From CAYQDR01 sp964416315 (GTDB lineage: Bacteria > Methylomirabilota > Methylomirabilia > Rokubacteriales > DASRDR01), in NCBI GenBank assembly GCA_964416315.1, contig CAYQDR010000022.1:1-48534 (forward strand): a stretch of DNA of 48,534 nt, in the 5' to 3' direction. The translations under genes and the position numbers were made by a program. Shown piece after piece: positions 7,244 to 14,717 of this stretch. Position 1 is the stretch's first letter. Every line of letters begins with the position of its first letter. A model generated the notes under the pieces. The model saw only the letters and a program-made list of their open reading frames with translations, did not search any database and was not told the origin of the DNA.

Positions 7244-9000
7244 GAGCGGATCTCCTTTCCGTCGAGGAGGTCGTCGATCAGCTCCGCCGCCTCGTCGAGG
7301 GCGTGCACGGCGCGGTTCCGCTCCCGGACGAGGGCGGCCACCGTGAACTTGAAGGCATCGGAGCCGGGGCCGAGCGCCGCGAGGTCTCGCGCGGGCTGGA
7401 GCCCGGCGAGCGGCGGAACCGGCAGGGCAAGGTCGTGGGCGAAGCGGTCCCCCGTCGTGTAGGCGAGCGGGACCAGGATCCGCGAGAGCCGCACGAGCGC
7501 CCGGCTGGCGGTCTCCACCCGCGCATCCGTCGGGCCGGCGGCCACCAGGCGGTCCAGCGCGGACGCGAGCGCGTCGGCGCGGGCGACGAGGCGGCGGCCC
7601 GCCTCCAGCGCCGGCCCGAGGTCGAAGTGCCCGCGCGCGGCGCCCTGGAGCCCCTCGAGGGTCGCGAGGAGCGCGCGCGCCTGCCGGGCGGGCTCGAGGG
7701 GCAGGACGGGCGCGCCCAGGAGCCGGAGCGCCGCCGCCGCGTAGACGCGCGTGTCGAGGAGGAGGACGTCCGGATCGATCTTGTCCACCGTGTCCTCGCG
7801 CGTGTGCCACCACCAGGGGAAGCCCGCCGTGCCGAACAGCCGCTCCATCGCGCGGGAGAGCTCCGTGTCCTGTCGCGGGATCCCCGAGAGCGACATGAAG
7901 GCCGACGGCACGCCCACCCCCCAGAACGACTGGTCGCCGGCGCGCGAGAAGCGGCGCGCCCGCCCGGTCTGGCCTGTGATGTCGTGCACGACGGCCTCGG
8001 CGAAGCCCTGGGCCTCCTCGGTCGCGTGAAAGACCGAGTAGTCCGTGGCGCCCCGCGCCCCGGTCGAGTCCACGTTGAGGTGGAGCGCGCACCGCCGGTG
8101 GAGCTCCGCCCAGGCGTGGTCCGCGTACCAGGCCGACCCCGCGTAGCGCCCGTGCGAGTGGCCGGACCAGAAGGCGAGGCGGATCCCGCGCCGCAGTCCG
8201 TCGCGGGACCGGCCGAGGAGCCGCGCGACCTCGAGCATGGTCGCGTTGGCCGTGCCGTTGTCCATCGCCCCGTGGTGCCACGCGTCCACGTGGCCCGAGA
8301 AGAGGACGAACCGGTCCTCGACCCGCCCGTCCAGGTGCGCCACGAGATGGGGGATCGGAATCCAGCCGGTCCGAACGCGCGTCACGAGCCGCAGACGGGT
8401 CGGGCCGCGGTGGAGGAGCGCGCGGAGCCGTTGCGCGTCCTCGCCACGGATCGAGAGGCACGGCGTGCGCGGGATGCGCCAGGCCGTCTCGGGGGCCGGC
8501 GTCCCCCAGATCGTCGTCACGATCATGTTGTGGAGGTGGTCCATGTTGACGAAGATCTGGCCCACCGTCCCCGCCTGCTGCGCCGCCCAGGCCTTTCCCG
8601 GCGTGGCGAGGCTCGCGACGAGGGCGATCTTCCCCGCGGCGCGGACGCGCGCGTAGTCTTCGGGGCTCCCCTCGCCCGCGTCCACGACCTCGGCCTCGAG
8701 GCCGTCCGTCGAGGGGGAGAACGCGTGCGTGAGCCCCTCGACGGTCACCCCGTCGGGGAGGACGAGCCGGCCCTCCTGCGGCAGGCTGATCAGCGCCTCG
8801 ATCTCGCGTCGCTCGACCGCGAGCCCGTACTGCTTGAGCATGCGCTCGATGTAGTCGAAGGCCTGGGCTTCCCCCGGGCTCCCCGACTCGCGCTCCCGGG
8901 CGGCGATCGTCCGGACGTGCTCCATCAGGAGGTCGCGCGAGACGAGAGGGAGCAGCGTCGCCTCGAGCGGGTCCTGCCAGTGCCAGTAGGGTCGGGTCAT
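7240..9000 (-). CDS. M28-family peptidase homologue with altered catalytic motif
   Basis: 586 residues with no signal peptide. A PA-like insert occupies about 75-210 (VVDAGEGSPEDYARVRAAGKIALV). The M28 core has metal-ligand candidates H237 (SGHVDAW), D247 (AMDNGT), D311 (LNVDSTG) and H399 (WWWHTREDT). The place where M28 enzymes have the Glu-Glu pair (GEE) reads WSGHSHGRYAG (278-288), so the general-base and metal-ligating glutamates are absent. This GHSHGRY variant seems a subfamily trait rather than an error, since the rest is intact. It could be an enzyme with shifted chemistry or a binding protein. About 170 helical residues follow the catalytic core. It overlaps the ketopantoate-reductase-like gene upstream and the binding-protein gene downstream by four bases each (ATGA), so it belongs to the same operon. 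Confidence 0.88.
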   Translation of the reverse strand: MTRPYWHWQDPLEATLLPLVSRDLLMEHVRTIAARERESGSPGEAQAFDYIERMLKQYGLAVERREIEALISLPQEGRLVLPDGVTVEGLTHAFSPSTDGLEAEVVDAGEGSPEDYARVRAAGKIALVASLATPGKAWAAQQAGTVGQIFVNMDHLHNMIVTTIWGTPAPETAWRIPRTPCLSIRGEDAQRLRALLHRGPTRLRLVTRVRTGWIPIPHLVAHLDGRVEDRFVLFSGHVDAWHHGAMDNGTANATMLEVARLLGRSRDGLRRGIRLAFWSGHSHGRYAGSAWYADHAWAELHRRCALHLNVDSTGARGATDYSVFHATEEAQGFAEAVVHDITGQTGRARRFSRAGDQSFWGVGVPSAFMSLSGIPRQDTELSRAMERLFGTAGFPWWWHTREDTVDKIDPDVLLLDTRVYAAAALRLLGAPVLPLEPARQARALLATLEGLQGAARGHFDLGPALEAGRRLVARADALASALDRLVAAGPTDARVETASRALVRLSRILVPLAYTTGDRFAHDLALPVPPLAGLQPARDLAALGPGSDAFKFTVAALVRERNRAVHALDEAAELIDDLLDGKEIRS

Positions 9001-10031
9001 CTCTCGCCCTCCCGGGCGTGCAGGGCCACCAGCTCGTCGAGGTTGTCCCACGCCATCGGACGACGCCCCGCCTCGAGGTCGCCGATCAGCTCGAGCAACC
9101 GGCGCGTGAGCGGCATCGGGAGGCCGAGCCGCTCGGCCCGGGCGAGCGTCGCGCCGAAGTGGGCGTGCACCTCGGTCTTCCGCTTCCGCACGGCCAGGTC
9201 GCGCCAGATCCCGGTCTTCGTCTTGGTGTGGGCCCGGTAGTGGCGGGCGACGGCCCCCATGCAGCGGTCGAGGGCGCCCTCGTCCCCCGTCGCGGCCGCC
9301 CGGTAGGCCGCCGGGTCGAACTCGTCGAAGGTCTCGAGCCGCACGCCCGAGGCCTCCGCCACGCGCATCCCTTCGGCGACGAGGGCGACCAGCGTCCGCC
9401 GGACCGGGCGCGAGCGCTCCACGACCTCGTAGACGTGGGCGTCCACCACGGCCGTCGCGACGAGGAGCGCGCCGTAGACGTGCTTCGCCCACTTGCACCC
9501 CCAGACGTTGCCGGTGACGCCCGTCGGCGCCACGGCCTCCAGCAGCGCGGCCAGCTCCTTGACGCGGGCGCTCGGCGCCCCGTCCAGCTCGCCGAGGACG
9601 AACGCCCCGGTGCCGCCGTACCGGATCCGGCCGGGGGCGACCCAGTCGGCCGCCCAGTTGACGAGGCAGCCGACGGTGCGCGCCGCGCCCACGCGCGCGG
9701 CGATCAGCTCCTCGTTGAGCCCGTTCTGGAGGGAGACGACGGTGCCGTCCGCCGCGAGCCGCGGCGCGATCGTCTCCAGCGCGTCCGCCGTGTGCTGGGC
9801 CTTGACGGCGAGGAGGACGAGGGCGAGGGCGCCCTCGAGCGCCGCGGGCGTCACCGCACGGACCCGGGCGGTCCAGTCGCCCTCGGGCCGCTCGACGGTG
9901 AGCCCCACGGCGTTCGTCGCCGCCACGTGGGCCTCGTCCCGGTCCACGAGCAGGACGTCGTGCCCCGCCCGCGCGAGCCCGGCCCCCGTGACCCCGCCGA
10001 TCGCGCCGGCCCCGACCACGGTGACCCGCAT
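8997..10031 (-). CDS. 2-dehydropantoate 2-reductase family protein (ketopantoate reductase-like)
   Basis: 344 residues. The N-terminal Rossmann fold begins RVTVVGAGAIGGVTGAGLARAG with the GxGxxG NADP-binding motif. LLAVKAQHT and VSLQNGLNEELIA carry the Lys and Asn regions of the ApbA/PanE family, and VWGCKWAKHVYG holds the family Lys near the active site. The C-terminal helical domain (about 185-340) is longer than in PanE (~300 residues total) and includes HTKTKTGIWRDLAVRKRKTEVH, typical of the diverged ApbA-C group that often sits in catabolic operons. True pantothenate synthesis is therefore not assured. It may reduce another 2-oxo acid. It is coupled to the downstream M28 gene by an ATGA overlap and lies 35 bases after the TRAP permease. 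Confidence 0.9.
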   Translation of the reverse strand: MRVTVVGAGAIGGVTGAGLARAGHDVLLVDRDEAHVAATNAVGLTVERPEGDWTARVRAVTPAALEGALALVLLAVKAQHTADALETIAPRLAADGTVVSLQNGLNEELIAARVGAARTVGCLVNWAADWVAPGRIRYGGTGAFVLGELDGAPSARVKELAALLEAVAPTGVTGNVWGCKWAKHVYGALLVATAVVDAHVYEVVERSRPVRRTLVALVAEGMRVAEASGVRLETFDEFDPAAYRAAATGDEGALDRCMGAVARHYRAHTKTKTGIWRDLAVRKRKTEVHAHFGATLARAERLGLPMPLTRRLLELIGDLEAGRRPMAWDNLDELVALHAREGER

Positions 10032-10066
10032 CGTGGTCCCCGGAGTATCACACGCCCCGGGGAGCG

Positions 10067-12010
10067 TCAAGCCAGGACCGCCGTCCGCACGCGGGCGGCG
10101 CCGAGCAGGACGGCGCAGGTCACGCCGGCGAGGGCGAGCCCGACGAGGCTCGAGATCAGCTCGGGGGCGGCCACGAGGAGTCCAGCGACCGCGAGCAGCC
10201 CGCGCACGACGAGGGCCGGCGCGTTGTCCGCGAGCGAGCCGATCCCAGGCAGGTAGCCCTGGGGGGCGTAGGAGAGGAGGACCACGCCGAGGACCGCGGC
10301 GGCGAAGACCACCGTCAGCGCGAGCAGCGTCGCGTTCTGCGCGACCAGGATCGGGTTGTAGACGAAGAAGAAGGGGACGACGTACTTCACCGCCCCGAAG
10401 CGCATCGCCTCGAAGCCCGTCCGCATGAAGCTGCACTGGCCGATGCTCGCCGCGGCGTACGCGCCGATCGCGACCGGCGGCGTGATGAACGACAGCATCG
10501 CCCAGTACATGATGAACAGGTGCACGGCGACCGGGTTCAGCCCCTGCTGGACGAGCGCGGGGGCCATGACGACGGCCAGGAAGACGTACGCCGCGGTCAT
10601 GGTCATCCCCATCCCGAGGATGAAGCACGCCAGCGCGCCCAGCAGCAGCAGGAGGAAGACGTTGCCGCCCGCGAGGCGCACCATGTCGCTCGAGAACGTG
10701 CCGGCCATCCCGGTGACGGCGAGCGCGCCGATGATGAGCCCCACCGCGGCGAGGACGGTCACGAGCTCGGCGAGCGTGCGCGCGACGCCGGCGAGGAAGT
10801 TCAGGAACGTCCGGGGCGTGAACCGCGAACCCCGGCGGATCATCGCGAGGCCGAGCAGCATCGCCGTGGCGTAGAACGGGGCGTGCGCCTCCCGCCGCAG
10901 CTCGACGAGGAGGACGACCAGCACCACGAAGGCGCCGAGGTAGAACCACCCCCACCGCAGCGTCCGCCAGAACGACGGCAGCTCACGCCAGGCCAGCCCC
11001 TCGAGCCCGTACCGCGCGGCGTAGGCGTCCACCTGGAAGTAGAGGCTCAGGTAGAAGAGGATCGACGGGATCGCCGCCGCGATCGCGACGTCCACGTACG
11101 GGATCCCGAGGATCGAGGCCATCACGAACGCGGTCGCCCCCATGACCGGCGGCATCAGGGCCCCGCCGGTGGACGCCGTGGCCTCGATGGCCGCCGCGAC
11201 CTCCGCGCGGAAGCCGATCCGCTTCATCATCGGGATCGTGATGGCGCCGTCCGCGACGACGTTCGACACGACGCTCCCGCTCATCGAGCCGAAGAGCCCG
11301 CTGGCCACGACCGAGACCTTGGCCGGGCCGCCCCGGAAGGCGCCGAGCATGGCCATCGCGAGGTCGTTGAAGAACTGGCCGCCGCCGGTCGCCTGGAGCG
11401 CCTCGCCGAAGATGATGAAGCCGATGATGAGGGTGCCGAAGACCCGCATCGGGATCCCGAGGATCGCCTCGACGCTCATGCTCTGGTAGCGGATCGTGTC
11501 GGGAAGCGAGAGGCTCAGACCGGAGACCGGGCCCGGCAGGTCGCCGGCGTAGACCGGATAGAGCGAGACGATGGCCACGAGCGTGAAGAGCGCGAGGCCG
11601 CCGGTGCGGCGGGCGCCCTCGAGGACGAGCAGGCAGAGGATCGCGCCCATCCAGACGGCCTCCGCCGGCGCCCTGAAGTCCCACGCTTCCTGGAGGATCC
11701 GGAGGCCGTTCCAGGCGAAGTAGCCCGGGGTCACGACGGCGGCGGCGAAGAGGACCGCGTCGTACCACGGCACGCGGTCGCGCGGGGCGCGGCGGGTCGC
11801 CGGGAAGACGAGGAAGGTCAGCGAGAAGAAGCAGGAGAGGAGGAGGTAGAGGTAGCGGTTCTCGATGAGGACGGCGCCGACGAGGAGTTGCAGGTTGAAG
11901 AGCTGGTTGATCGCGAGGAGGGTGCCGGCCGTGCCCAGGCCCACGAGCACGGCCAGCCACCCGCCCGAGAGGGCCCGGTGGCGCGCGATCAGGGGGGGCG
12001 GCGCCCCCAT
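10067..12010 (-). CDS. TRAP transporter permease, fused DctQ-DctM (4TM/12TM) type
   Basis: 647 residues and about 18 membrane segments. The N-terminal ~170 residues are the small DctQ-like subunit. The rest is the DctM-like ion-coupled permease, with signature stretches FGTLIIGFIIFGEALQATGGG, SGLFGSMSGSVVSNVVADGAITIPMM, STGGALMPPVMGATAFVMA and GMGMTMTAAYVFLAVVMAPAL. Such fused permeases normally work with a soluble periplasmic receptor encoded next door and drive uptake of carboxylates with a sodium or proton gradient. Here the gene immediately upstream is a degenerate receptor remnant (12023-12226), so the permease is orphaned unless a receptor elsewhere serves it. The ATG at 12010 gives a proper short cytoplasmic N-terminus. 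Confidence 0.93.
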   Translation of the reverse strand: MGAPPPLIARHRALSGGWLAVLVGLGTAGTLLAINQLFNLQLLVGAVLIENRYLYLLLSCFFSLTFLVFPATRRAPRDRVPWYDAVLFAAAVVTPGYFAWNGLRILQEAWDFRAPAEAVWMGAILCLLVLEGARRTGGLALFTLVAIVSLYPVYAGDLPGPVSGLSLSLPDTIRYQSMSVEAILGIPMRVFGTLIIGFIIFGEALQATGGGQFFNDLAMAMLGAFRGGPAKVSVVASGLFGSMSGSVVSNVVADGAITIPMMKRIGFRAEVAAAIEATASTGGALMPPVMGATAFVMASILGIPYVDVAIAAAIPSILFYLSLYFQVDAYAARYGLEGLAWRELPSFWRTLRWGWFYLGAFVVLVVLLVELRREAHAPFYATAMLLGLAMIRRGSRFTPRTFLNFLAGVARTLAELVTVLAAVGLIIGALAVTGMAGTFSSDMVRLAGGNVFLLLLLGALACFILGMGMTMTAAYVFLAVVMAPALVQQGLNPVAVHLFIMYWAMLSFITPPVAIGAYAAASIGQCSFMRTGFEAMRFGAVKYVVPFFFVYNPILVAQNATLLALTVVFAAAVLGVVLLSYAPQGYLPGIGSLADNAPALVVRGLLAVAGLLVAAPELISSLVGLALAGVTCAVLLGAARVRTAVLA

Positions 12011-12022
12011 GCGCTGGCCGCC

Positions 12023-12226
12023 TCACTCCTCCCAGTAGTGCTCGAGCCCGGCCTCCCGGAGCGCGGCCGCGCGGATCTTCATCCAGAGCTTGGGGAAGTC
12101 GCTCGCCTTGACCTTCTGGGTCGAGGCCCTCGGCGAGGGCCCGGTCCCAGGCCTTGTTCAAGATCTCCTGGCGACAGCCACCACGATCAGGCTCAGCATC
12201 CTCACGAACTGGGTACGCGTTGGCAT
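12023..12226 (-). pseudogene. collapsed solute-receptor gene of the TRAP system
   Basis: The 5' end is intact: GGGAGGA nine bases before ATG (12226), then a signal-peptide start MPTRTQFVRMLSLIVVAVA, which hits TGA at 12158-12160. In a second frame the sequence immediately continues EILNKAWDRALAEGL. After another frame change it reads VKASDFPKLWMKIRAAALRE and GLEHYWEE before a stop at 12023-12025. The start and the end of one secreted protein therefore survive, joined by a large internal deletion and broken by at least one further frameshift. A complete receptor would need roughly 300 residues. Position directly upstream of the fused permease is the reason for calling it the receptor. The C-terminal fragment alone does not prove the family. 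Confidence 0.65.
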
Positions 12227-12255
12227 CGTCCTGTCCTCCCTGGAAGTAGCTTCCT

Positions 12256-12352
12256 CTCCCTCTCCGGGGAGGGAGAGGGCGTGGGGTGAGGGTGGGGTTG
12301 GTGCGCGCCCCCTCACCCTGCCCTCTCCCCCAGCGGGGTAGAGGGAGAGTCC
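12256..12352. repeat. pair of CCCTC-rich intergenic hairpins
   Basis: Two units of the dispersed hairpin family. The first has arms CTCTCCCTCTCC/GGAGGGAGAG around 12252-12280. The second is CCCTCTCCCCC/GGGGTAGAGGGAGAG near 12320-12350. GGGTGAGGGTGGGG and CCCCCTCACCCTG between them can also pair, so the whole stretch could fold into a larger structure. The 3' end of the small gene 12313-12660 runs into the second unit and takes its last residues and stop codon from it. Confidence 0.7.
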
Positions 12353-12660
12353 GTTGCGCCGTGCTTCGCCGCCACCAGGAGCGAGGCGAGCCGCCGGTCT
12401 CCCTCGACGAGCCCGGCAGGAAGGCCCGCCGCCATCTCGAGCAGCGCCTCGGCCCGAGCCTCGCGCCACCAGCGGGTCCACCCGGCGACGAGGGCCTCGA
12501 TGTCCTGCCGCGTCGCCGCGGCCGGCGCGGCGACGAGGGTCTCGAACCGCGCGAGCCGCGTGAGCTCGCCCGGGGTCGGCACGTGCGGGAGTCTCAGACA
12601 CAGCGCGCGCAGCTCGGCGACCGTCCGCAACGGGGCCGCGGCGTCGCCCGGGAGCGTCAC
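12313..12660 (-). CDS. hypothetical protein partnered with a nucleotidyltransferase
   Basis: 115 residues from a GTG start that overlaps the TGA stop of the upstream nucleotidyltransferase gene (GTGA), so the two are coupled. Mostly helical: VAELRALCLRLPHVPTPGELTRL, then a Trp-rich GWTRWWREARAEALLEMAAGL. No family recognised. The arrangement, a DNA polymerase-beta-like nucleotidyltransferase followed by a small helical protein, is the layout of MNT/HEPN-like and AbiE-like two-gene modules, but no HEPN R-x4-6-H motif is visible, so that role is only suggested. The C-terminal ~12 residues (TDSPSTPLGERAG) are encoded inside a hairpin repeat, indicating that the repeat inserted into or eroded the original end. 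Confidence 0.6.
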   Translation of the reverse strand: MTLPGDAAAPLRTVAELRALCLRLPHVPTPGELTRLARFETLVAAPAAATRQDIEALVAGWTRWWREARAEALLEMAAGLPAGLVEGDRRLASLLVAAKHGATDSPSTPLGERAG

Positions 12661-13280
12661 TGCAACTCCTCCCCCAGCGCCTCCAGGTCGGCGCGATCCT
12701 GGGCCGACCCCCGGAGTCGCTTCAGGACCCGGAGCGCCTCGAGCGTGACGATCCGCAGCTGCCGCCCTTCCCAGGGGACGGACACGCGATCGGCGAGCAG
12801 CCGGGCGAGATCGGGATCGCCGGGAAGCAGGAGGTCAACCGGAAGAATATCGGCCCCGGCGATCTTGATCAACCGCTGGATCTCGAGCCGTCCCCTCGCG
12901 ACCGGCATCGGCCGCCCGGCGGGTTCGAAACCAATCGCCCTGAGCGCGTTCACTGCTCGCTCGAGATCCTCACGCGCCACCAAGAGGTCGATGTCCTGCG
13001 TCGCGCGCGGCGCGGCATAGATCGATACGGCGAGCCCCCCGGAGAGGGCGTACGCCACACTCGCCGCATCCAGGGTCTCGACGACGCCACGAAGCTCCGC
13101 GTAGAGGTCGATCCTCGAGGGCCTCCGGGGGGTGCGACCCCGGGGCCGTATCCTCCCCTGATGGTCATCCGGTGTCAAGGCGGTCCGCACGGCTTGACAG
13201 TCGAGGGCGCCCGCCGATAATGGGCTCAGGCGTTCGGTCCGACACCCCGTCACCCGCGTGACACCCGGGAGAGCGCTCAT
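12657..13280 (-). CDS. MNT-type nucleotidyltransferase family protein
   Basis: The conserved part is RIDLYAELRGVVETLD, then YALSGGLAVSIYAAPRATQDIDLLV with the GG and DxD nucleotidyltransferase signatures, then helices ending ILPVDLLLPGDPD and VTLEALRVLKRLRGSAQDRADLEALG. Such proteins act in nucleotidyl transfer, often as antitoxin or toxin modifiers, or are unassigned. Start uncertain. The ATG at 13280 has GGAGGAG close upstream, but the first ~55 residues are unlike the family and overlap the promoter of the divergent gene. A TTG at 13178, or a non-standard start just before RIDLYAEL, is more likely biologically. A minus-strand TTGACA at 13173-13178 also argues for a later start. Coupled by GTGA overlap to the small gene downstream. 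Confidence 0.75.
   Translation of the reverse strand: MSALPGVTRVTGCRTERLSPLSAGALDCQAVRTALTPDDHQGRIRPRGRTPRRPSRIDLYAELRGVVETLDAASVAYALSGGLAVSIYAAPRATQDIDLLVAREDLERAVNALRAIGFEPAGRPMPVARGRLEIQRLIKIAGADILPVDLLLPGDPDLARLLADRVSVPWEGRQLRIVTLEALRVLKRLRGSAQDRADLEALGEELQ
13194..13221 (+). promoter_or_regulatory. sigma-70-type promoter for the FAH-family gene
   Basis: Perfect -35 TTGACA at 13194-13199 and -10 GATAAT at 13216-13221, 16 bases apart. This would start transcription near 13229, about 50 bases before the ATG at 13279. It stands out against the GC-rich surroundings. Confidence 0.6.
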
Positions 13281-14205
13281 GAAGCTCCTCCGCTACTCCG
13301 TGCAGGGTTCGACGCCGCGCCTCGGCACGCTCGTCGAGGACCGGGTGCGGTGCCTCGGCGAAACCTACCATCGTTACCTCGCCGCGCGCGGCGTCGCCCG
13401 CGCCGGGGAGCTCGCGCACGCCCTCTTCCCACCGAGCACCCGTCGCTTCCTCGAGGCGGGGCAGGCGGCCCGGGACGCCCTCGCCGCGATGGGCGACGCC
13501 GCGCGCGCGGGGCGGCTCGAGTGGGTCACGCACCCGCTCGCCGGCGTGAAGCTCCACGCGCCGCTCCACGACCCGGAGAAGTTCATCTGCATCGGCCTCA
13601 ACTACATCGACCACGCGGAGGAGACGAAGAGCCCGATCCCCAAGGAGCCGCCGCTCTTCGCCAAGTTCCCCACGGCGATCATCGACTCCCGGGCGCCCAT
13701 CGTGCGCCCGAAGGGGTGCCAGGCGCTCGATTACGAGGTCGAGCTCGCCTTCGTCATGGGCCGCCAGGCCAGGGACGTGGCCCCGGAGCAGGCGCTCGAG
13801 TACGTCTGGGGTTACACGATCGTCAACGACGTGAGCGCCCGCGACTTCCAGATGGCGACCTCCCAGTGGATGGCGGGGAAGATCTGCGACACTTTCGCCC
13901 CGATGGGCCCCTGGATCGCGGACCGCGCCGAGGTCCCCGACCCCCACGTCCTCGAGCTGTCCACCTGGGTCAACGGGACCCGGCTCCAGCACGGCAACTC
14001 GAAGAACCTGATCTTCAACATCAACTACCTCGTCGCCTACCTCTCGGCCCACCTCACGCTCGGCCCGGGCGACATCGTCTCGACCGGGACGCCGGCCGGG
14101 GTGGGCTTCACCCGGAAGCCCCAGGTGCTCTTGAAGGGCGGCGACGTCGTCCGGATGGAGATCACGGGGCTCGGGTTCATCGAGAACCCGGTCGTGGAGG
14201 CCTGA
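13279..14205 (+). CDS. fumarylacetoacetate hydrolase (FAH) family protein
   Basis: 308 residues. After an N-terminal ~95-residue domain, the FAH catalytic core begins KFICIGLNYIDHAEET, followed by FAKFPTAIIDSRAPIVRP, then LDYEVELAFVMGRQARDV with the ExE metal ligands and YTIVNDVSARDFQ with the metal Asp. DTFAPMGPWIADRAEVPDP and GDIVSTGTPAGVGFTRKP complete the family. These Mg/Mn enzymes cleave C-C bonds or decarboxylate or hydrate 2-oxo acids in aromatic and sugar-acid catabolism. The exact substrate cannot be read from sequence. ATG 13279 is chosen over an upstream GTG (13258) because GGGAGAG sits at the right distance and the promoter leaves a normal leader. Divergent from the nucleotidyltransferase pair. 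Confidence 0.93.
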   Translation: MKLLRYSVQGSTPRLGTLVEDRVRCLGETYHRYLAARGVARAGELAHALFPPSTRRFLEAGQAARDALAAMGDAARAGRLEWVTHPLAGVKLHAPLHDPEKFICIGLNYIDHAEETKSPIPKEPPLFAKFPTAIIDSRAPIVRPKGCQALDYEVELAFVMGRQARDVAPEQALEYVWGYTIVNDVSARDFQMATSQWMAGKICDTFAPMGPWIADRAEVPDPHVLELSTWVNGTRLQHGNSKNLIFNINYLVAYLSAHLTLGPGDIVSTGTPAGVGFTRKPQVLLKGGDVVRMEITGLGFIENPVVEA

Positions 14206-14213
14206 CGAGAACC

Positions 14214-14231
14214 CCGTCCCTTGGGGGACGG
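14214..14231 (+). terminator. hairpin after the FAH gene
   Basis: Arms CCGTCCC (14214-14220) and GGGACGG (14225-14231) with a TTGG loop, nine bases past the stop codon. There is no T-run after it, so this is a terminator-like or mRNA-stabilising hairpin rather than a textbook intrinsic terminator. Confidence 0.45.
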
Positions 14232-14368
14232 AGTGATCAGAAACGTTCCAGCCCCAAGGTCCTGCCGGAGGGTCCTTCGATCCTCGGGACTGACCGGTAA
14301 CTACTTGTCGTTGTTGGCGAAACTCTCCGTGACCATTCCAGCTTGGGTCATTTGGCCAGAGTCTTGCT

Positions 14369-14701
14369 ATGTCAAAGGGCATGGCTCGCCTGGTCGAGAT
14401 CGACGACGCGCTCCGGTGCGTGTTCCTCTCCGGGATGGCGCAGGGCCTCGCCCCCGCCTACAGCGTGGAGGAGTGCCGGACGGCCCTCGAGAACCAGTGG
14501 TGCCAGGTGACGCTGAAGAAGGGGCCGTTCTCGCTCCCGGCGATCGCCATCCGGCGCGTGGACATCGACGCGGCGATGCGGGGGGCCGAGCCGGCGGCGA
14601 GGAACGTCCGTGCCGTCCTCTCGGAGCAGGTCGCTCCAGCCCCCAGGGCCACAATGGGCGTCCCGATCCCGACGCGGTCGGCCGTCCTGAGCGCGAGCTG
14701 A
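14369..14701 (+). CDS. small hypothetical protein
   Basis: 110 residues, from ATG 14369 (alternative ATG 14381). Begins MARLVEIDDALRCVFLSGMA and continues SVEECRTALENQWCQVTLKKG. Two of its three cysteines lie at the ends of predicted helices. No known family, signal peptide or membrane segment. A minus-strand frame across it is the unneeded read-through of the activation-domain gene and is not preferred, because that gene has a proper stop at 14718. No clear ribosome binding site; the gene is convergent with the cobalamin operon. Moderate to low certainty that it is expressed. Confidence 0.45.
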   Translation: MSKGMARLVEIDDALRCVFLSGMAQGLAPAYSVEECRTALENQWCQVTLKKGPFSLPAIAIRRVDIDAAMRGAEPAARNVRAVLSEQVAPAPRATMGVPIPTRSAVLSAS

Positions 14702-14717
14702 ACCGCGCCGGCGGGGG

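Noticed and set aside
12910..12945. tRNA-like GGTTCGAAACC
   Set aside because: Lies inside the nucleotidyltransferase coding region and no cloverleaf arms can be formed around it.
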